Shown in pieces: positions 60,424-64,000 of a DNA stretch of 64,000 nucleotides. The DNA is taken from assembly GCA_021296095.1 (NCBI GenBank), contig JAGWBB010000037.1, positions 1 through 64,000 of the forward strand, written 5' to 3'. The translations under genes were made by a program, and so were the position numbers. Positions within the stretch are counted from its first letter, which is position 1. Every line of letters begins with the position of its first letter. Source of the DNA: Desulfurellaceae bacterium. Lineage in GTDB: Bacteria; Desulfobacterota; Binatia; Bin18. The notes beneath the pieces are model-generated. The model was given only the letters and a program-made list of their open reading frames with translations. It was not told the origin of the DNA and did no database searches.

Positions 60424-61530
60424 ATGCGAATGCGGATATACCGGCTGTGTGTCCCGATGCTGACCGTGTTGCTGATGGCAGTCGAGGCGACCGCCCAACT
60501 GCCGCCGGATATTCAGGCCGACCGTTACCTTATACAGGCTGAGCGCCATATTGGGACCGGGGACTATACCGCGGCCAAGGCGACCCTGGACCGGATTCTG
60601 GAGTTGCAGGCCGAGCATGATCTGGCCTTGCCCGAGGCGTTCTGGTTCAAGCACGCTCAGGTGTCGCACCAGGCGGGAGATCATGCGGAAGCGGTGGAGT
60701 CCGTCACCCGCTATCTGACGACCGCGGGCTGTGAGGGAGCGCATTACCGAGAGGCGCTGGAGCTATTGGATCGGGCGGAGGCGGAGGCGGAGGTGGAAGC
60801 GGAGCGGCAGGCTGCGGAGCGACGGGCGGCGGAGATACGCCGCGTTCTCAACGAGATGGAGTTCGTGCTGATTGAGCCAGGGACCTTCGAGATGGGCTCA
60901 CCGGAGACGGAAGCATGGCGAGTTAGTGACGAAAGGCTGCACCGTGTGATGCTCAGCCAGCCCTTTTATCTGGGCAAGTACGAAGTGACGCAAGGGCAGT
61001 GGCAAGCGGTGATGGGGAGCAATCCGTCACTTTTCGCCTGTGGTGCCACCTGTCCGGTGGAGAATGTCTCCTGGGAGGACACGCAGGCATTTATCGCGGC
61101 TCTGAACCGGCAGGAGGGCGTAGAGAAGTACCGGCTGCCAACCGAAGCGGAGTGGGAGTATGCGGCGCGGGCGGGGACGCAGACGGCGTATCACTTTGGG
61201 GATGATGCGTCCCAGTTAGGGGCGTATGCCTGGTATGGTGACAACGTTGATTACGAGAACCTCATCCACCCGGTGGGGCAGAAACGCCCGAATGCCTGGG
61301 GCTTGTATGACATGCACGGGAACGTGCAGGAATGGGTGCAGGACTGGTATGGCGGCTATCCTCATGGCGCGGTGACCGACCCTCGCGGCCCGAGTTCAGG
61401 CGCCCGCCGGGTGGATCGCGGCGGGAGTTGGTTCAACAGTGCCCGCCAGTGCCGGGCGGCGGATCGCGGCGATAGTTCGCCGGGCTATCGCAACGGCGAC
61501 CTGGGCTTCCGCCTGGCGAGAATTTCGTGA
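60424..61530 (+). CDS. Exported SUMF1/formylglycine-generating-enzyme-like protein
   Basis: About 368 residues. A signal peptide (MRMRIYRLCVPMLTVLLMAV, then EATA) leads to a TPR-like helical region with YLIQAERHIGTGDYTAAKAT and HQAGDHAEAVESVTRYLTT, a Glu/Ala-rich coiled stretch (EAEAEVEAERQAAERRAAE), then a SUMF1 domain: FVLIEPGTFEMGSPETEAWR, LPTEAEWEYAARAGTQTAYH, WGLYDMHGNVQEWVQDWYGG and DRGGSWFNSARQCRAADRG. True formylglycine-generating enzymes have two catalytic cysteines in RGGSxxCxxxxC; here only the second is present, so it is more like PvdO/nonheme iron relatives of unknown function. It lies between two toxin-antitoxin modules. Confidence 0.85.
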   Translation: MRMRIYRLCVPMLTVLLMAVEATAQLPPDIQADRYLIQAERHIGTGDYTAAKATLDRILELQAEHDLALPEAFWFKHAQVSHQAGDHAEAVESVTRYLTTAGCEGAHYREALELLDRAEAEAEVEAERQAAERRAAEIRRVLNEMEFVLIEPGTFEMGSPETEAWRVSDERLHRVMLSQPFYLGKYEVTQGQWQAVMGSNPSLFACGATCPVENVSWEDTQAFIAALNRQEGVEKYRLPTEAEWEYAARAGTQTAYHFGDDASQLGAYAWYGDNVDYENLIHPVGQKRPNAWGLYDMHGNVQEWVQDWYGGYPHGAVTDPRGPSSGARRVDRGGSWFNSARQCRAADRGDSSPGYRNGDLGFRLARIS

Positions 61531-61692
61531 CCCTGTGTGCTGTTACCCTTTTACGCTTTGTGGTGGTGGGGCAGCCGTCCCGCGTGCTGTCCCGAAGGGC
61601 GCACGGCGGGCGGCAGGGGTGGGGTCTTGGGGGTCCAGGGGCGAAGCCCCTGGTCGCAGCGGTTTTGTAAAGTGCTTCTTGTCCCTGGGTTT

Positions 61693-61770
61693 CTGAACAA
61701 GGAAGCTGCGCCGGGTCTCCTGTCCGCCATGATCCGTCAGCTTGGCCTGACCCGCCGCGATTTTCGATGA
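61693..61770 (+). pseudogene. hicA relic
   Basis: The frame ends NKEAAPGLLSAMIRQLGLTR and RDFR, which resembles the C-terminus of HicA toxins (KELxPGTLxSILRQAGL). The N-terminal half is gone, replaced by GC-rich sequence with a GGGGTCCAGGGGCGAAGCCC CTGG hairpin. The stop is 19 bases before the HicB ATG, the usual hicA-hicB spacing. Nothing else is visible in 61531-61692. Confidence 0.45.
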
Positions 61771-61789
61771 GGATGAAAAGGAGCGTTGC

Positions 61790-62218
61790 ATGCAGTTTCG
61801 CTATCCCGCCCGGCTACAGCCCGACCGCTCAGGTGCCATTCTCGTCTCATTTCGGGACCTCCCGGAGTGTCTCACGTCCGGGGCTGACGCGCCCGAAGCC
61901 CTGAGAGAGGCGGGCGATGCCCTTGAGGAAGCTATCGCCGGCCGCATCGACGATGGCGAACCGATCCCGGTGCCGAGCCGGTTGCGGACCGGCGAGCGGC
62001 TCATTGCCGTACCCCCCGACATGGCCGCCAAGGCAGCGTTCGTGCTCGCCTTCCGTGACAGTGGGCTGTCACGGCTCGCCGTGGCACGTCGCCTCGGCGT
62101 CAATGAAAAAGTTGCCCGGCGCTGGCTCGATCCGCGCCACCACACGGCGGCCACCCGCCTGCACACAGCGCTGCGGGCCTTCGGCCAGGAACTCATTGTG
62201 GCATCCCAGACGGCGTGA
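61790..62218 (+). CDS. HicB family antitoxin (apparently orphan)
   Basis: A 142-residue HicB: an RNase-H-like domain with MQFRYPARLQPDRSGAILVS, FRDLPECLTSGADAPEALRE and AGDALEEAIAGRIDDGEPIP, then a C-terminal helix-turn-helix LSRLAVARRLGVNEKVARRW. ATG 61790 follows AAAAGGAGCG. HicB binds HicA and represses its operon. Only a C-terminal scrap of hicA remains upstream, so the gene may persist as an orphan antitoxin or regulator. It precedes the VWA gene. Confidence 0.85.
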   Translation: MQFRYPARLQPDRSGAILVSFRDLPECLTSGADAPEALREAGDALEEAIAGRIDDGEPIPVPSRLRTGERLIAVPPDMAAKAAFVLAFRDSGLSRLAVARRLGVNEKVARRWLDPRHHTAATRLHTALRAFGQELIVASQTA

Positions 62219-62288
62219 AAAACGTGACCGCTGCGGGGCTTGCCACAGCGATTCTGGTTCACGTGTTTTGAGGAAGGATTCAGCAAAG

Positions 62289-63473
62289 ATGCACCGTATC
62301 GCAAAAGTGTTGCTGCCCGTCGCTGTGGTGGCGGGCCTGCTCGTCTGGGGTGCGCCGGCCTTATCGCAGAGCCGAGGGCCGGTCGCCAGCAGTTTGCTGC
62401 TGCTGATTGACGCCTCGGGGAGTATGGGGGACGCCATCGGCAGCGGCAACCCCCAGGTGAAGATAGCGGCCGCCAAGCAGGCCGCCATCACCGCCTTGGG
62501 CCGGGCGGCAAAGAGCGGCGCCGTCGAAGTGGCCGTGCTGGCCTTCAGCGGCGACTGCCAGAACCCCGTCCCGCGCTATCAGGACTTCACCCGTGACATC
62601 AATCAGCTGACCCGGTTCATCAGCAGTCTGCAACCGGGCGGTGGTACACCCATGGCAGACGCCTTGCTCTTCGCCAATCGCTACATGGCCAACAATGGTG
62701 ACGCCGGTGCGTCCGACCGGATGATTATGCTGCTGGCGGATGGCCAGAACGACTGTGGCGATGTTGGCCAGGCCATGGCCAGCTTGCAGGCCAGCGGGAT
62801 CATCTTCCGCCATGAAACGGTCGGGTTTGGCATCATCCCTACCTCCCAAGCCGCCCAAGATTTACGCGACATTGCCACCCAAACCGGCGGCACCTACCAT
62901 CATGCGGCAGACGCCACGCAGCTCGCGGACGTATTCATGGAATTTGTGGAGACGCTGAGTGTGATTGACCTGCTGGGACGGTTTGGCAGCAACGCACAGG
63001 CACCGTCCAGCGGGCCGCAGCGCCAAAAAACTGGAAATCCGCCCAGGGGTTCGCAGAGCCAGCAGACAGGGAATCAGCCCCCAGCAAACAGCGGCAGCTT
63101 GACCAGTATGCTCGGCAGCTTCACAGCTCCATCGTCAACGCCGAAAGCTGACCCTCCAAAGCCTCCTCAGTACGGGGCGCTGGCCATCGGCTCGAACCAG
63201 GGACCGGCCTGGGGCTGGGCCATCAACTATGCGACGCCCCAGGCTGCGGATCGCCGAGCGCTTCGGGAGTGCGGCGGTAACTGCCGTATTGTCATGCGCT
63301 TCAGCAACGAATGCGCGGTCTTCGCCGCAGACCAGGCGCAGGGCAACACGAGTTATGGCTGGGCGCATGGGTATGACACGAGCGCTGGAGCGCAGAACAG
63401 GGCTACCGACGAATGCCGCAAAAAAGGCGGAACCTCGCGCATCGTGCGAGCCTGGGGGTGTACGCGACGATAA
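62289..63473 (+). CDS. Exported VWA-domain protein with C-terminal DUF4189 domain
   Basis: A 394-residue exported protein: signal peptide (LLPVAVVAGLLVWGAPALS) followed by a von Willebrand A domain with MIDAS motif in LLLLIDASGSMGDA, the threonine in PGGGTPMADALLF and the Asp in MLLADGQNDCGDVG. A Ser/Gln/Pro-rich linker (about 240-300) leads to a DUF4189 domain: YGALAIGSNQGPAWGWAINY, ALRECGGNCRIVMRFSNECA and FAADQAQGNTSYGWAHGYDT, rich in paired cysteines and usually exported. ATG 62289 sets the signal at the N-terminus; the ribosome site is poor. The domain pair suggests protein-binding in the periplasm or outside. Confidence 0.86.
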   Translation: MHRIAKVLLPVAVVAGLLVWGAPALSQSRGPVASSLLLLIDASGSMGDAIGSGNPQVKIAAAKQAAITALGRAAKSGAVEVAVLAFSGDCQNPVPRYQDFTRDINQLTRFISSLQPGGGTPMADALLFANRYMANNGDAGASDRMIMLLADGQNDCGDVGQAMASLQASGIIFRHETVGFGIIPTSQAAQDLRDIATQTGGTYHHAADATQLADVFMEFVETLSVIDLLGRFGSNAQAPSSGPQRQKTGNPPRGSQSQQTGNQPPANSGSLTSMLGSFTAPSSTPKADPPKPPQYGALAIGSNQGPAWGWAINYATPQAADRRALRECGGNCRIVMRFSNECAVFAADQAQGNTSYGWAHGYDTSAGAQNRATDECRKKGGTSRIVRAWGCTRR

Positions 63474-63514
63474 TCGGCAGGGGCGGCTCTCTCTCACAAG
63501 TGAAACCGGCCGGA

Positions 63515-63817
63515 CTATTCGTCGCTCCTGAGGGGCGATCCGCCGGCGGCTTCCTTGAAGGCCCGTAACACGGCGTTCATCCGGGTCTGATAGCCGGCGC
63601 CCTGCGCTTTGAACCACGCCAGCACATCGGCATCCACCCGTAGGGAAATCAGCGTTTTGGGGGGAGCGGGCCGTAAGCCCTGGCGGGCAATGCCGCGCAC
63701 GATGTGGTTCACCTCGGTGGCCGGATGCTCATCGGTGAGCCGAATGTCTGTGTCCTGCATCGCCTTGAGTCGCAGCCAATCCGTCTTAGACGTTTTGGAA
63801 GAAGATGATTTGCTCAT
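63515..63817 (-). CDS. BrnA-like antitoxin
   Basis: A 100-residue protein ending with the BrnA pattern KTLISLRVDADVLAWFKAQG, GYQTRMNAVLRAFKEAAGG, which is a ribbon-helix-helix DNA-binding domain. The N-terminus is basic and Ser-rich. It overlaps the end of the BrnT-like gene upstream by 32 bases, as in BrnTA modules. It should neutralise BrnT and repress the operon. Confidence 0.84.
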   Translation of the reverse strand: MSKSSSSKTSKTDWLRLKAMQDTDIRLTDEHPATEVNHIVRGIARQGLRPAPPKTLISLRVDADVLAWFKAQGAGYQTRMNAVLRAFKEAAGGSPLRSDE

Positions 63818-64000
63818 GTCTGGTCGCCTTTCGGAAGGAGATGATATGAATGCGTTCTGTCGTCTCAGTATGCACGAGCGAGACGCAGACGCCTCGGAGA
63901 AGGCCCAGGGTCACAAAACGCTGTTCGGGATACTGAAATCGGTCGTCCTCAAAGGTGAATGTCGGTCCGGCAAAGACCTCTTCGGCATCCACGAAATCTA
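63786..64000 (-). CDS. BrnT-like toxin, N-terminus beyond the window
   Basis: About 71 codons lie inside the window and the gene continues past its right edge (codons DFV lie ahead of DAEEVFAGPTFTFEDD). The body EQRFVTLGLLRGVCVSLVHT then RIHIISFRKATRHEQIIFF is typical of BrnT, a RelE-fold ribonuclease toxin: the T-G-L...T...RIISFRKA..HE pattern is there. It precedes BrnA, the usual order. Confidence 0.83.
   Translation of the reverse strand, partial: DFVDAEEVFAGPTFTFEDDRFQYPEQRFVTLGLLRGVCVSLVHTETTERIHIISFRKATRHEQIIFFQNV

Noticed and set aside
60424-61530. Considered a true sulfatase-activating formylglycine enzyme
   Set aside because: Only one of the two catalytic cysteines is present and no sulfatase gene is nearby.

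Overview
The window is a 64-kb stretch of a high-GC bacterial chromosome with strong Shine-Dalgarno sites, short intergenic spaces and no rRNA or tRNA gene that I can see. It is crowded with paralogues of a few catabolic families: four LLM-class (F420/flavin) monooxygenases, four amidohydrolase-2 type metalloenzymes, three N-acyl-D-amino-acid deacylases, two CaiB/BaiF CoA-transferase genes (one a double-length fusion), two HyuA/HyuB loci, two Rieske oxygenases, three VOC proteins, SDRs and 2-oxoglutarate oxygenases. That repertoire suits a large-genome uncultured soil or marine lineage such as Tectomicrobia/Entotheonella, Rokubacteria or Binatota. The lineage is an inference from gene families only; no marker gene is present.

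Layout. 0-7.8 kb: the end of an IlvD/Edd dehydratase, then LLM oxidoreductases, a deacylase, the fused CaiB protein, a lone DUF433 protein and a TauD-like dioxygenase. 7.7-12.1 kb: a three-gene cassette of visibly lower GC (DUF262 protein, TOPRIM-like protein with a frameshift, AAA/OLD-type ATPase) lies between two fragments of an XRE-type helix-turn-helix gene. It looks like an anti-phage defence island and is the most unusual part of the window. 12.2-24.9 kb: eleven co-directional genes (CMD-like, VOC, acyl-CoA dehydrogenase, amidohydrolase, 2Fe-2S protein, amidohydrolase, SDR, double SnoaL-like protein, HyuB, HyuA, copper amine oxidase), probably a catabolic cluster. 24.9-33.8 kb: serine hydrolase, HAD protein, thiolase/DUF35 pair, a VapBC-like module, amidohydrolase, LLM, amidase with a GatC-like partner. 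33.8-37.6 kb: two Rieske oxygenases, each followed by a small helical protein of no recognised family, plus a relic of a third copy. 37.7-48.3 kb: amidohydrolases, aldo/keto reductase, VOC, a MazEF-like module, two deacylases in tandem, a frameshifted SDR and an IPNS-type oxygenase. 48.4-57.9 kb: HyuA, short HyuB, full HyuB, LLM, CaiB, a double-hotdog protein and a queuosine-precursor transporter. 58-64 kb: glycosyltransferase, VOC, then a toxin-antitoxin-rich end (PhD/VapC, orphan HicB with a hicA relic, BrnTA) holding a SUMF1-like and a VWA-DUF4189 exported protein.

Together the enzymes suggest import-independent breakdown of amides, N-acyl amino acids, hydantoin-like or aromatic compounds: hydrolysis (amidase, deacylases, HyuAB), oxidation (LLM, Rieske, amine oxidase, 2OG oxygenases), CoA activation by transfer (CaiB) and CoA-ester processing (acyl-CoA dehydrogenase, MaoC-like, thiolase). 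No substrate can be named from sequence alone.

Small mobile repeats are a second theme. A MITE-like family (three copies) begins and ends with TAG at sites that are also the stop codons of flanking genes, and a 188-bp inverted-repeat element is nested inside a copy of another hairpin repeat.
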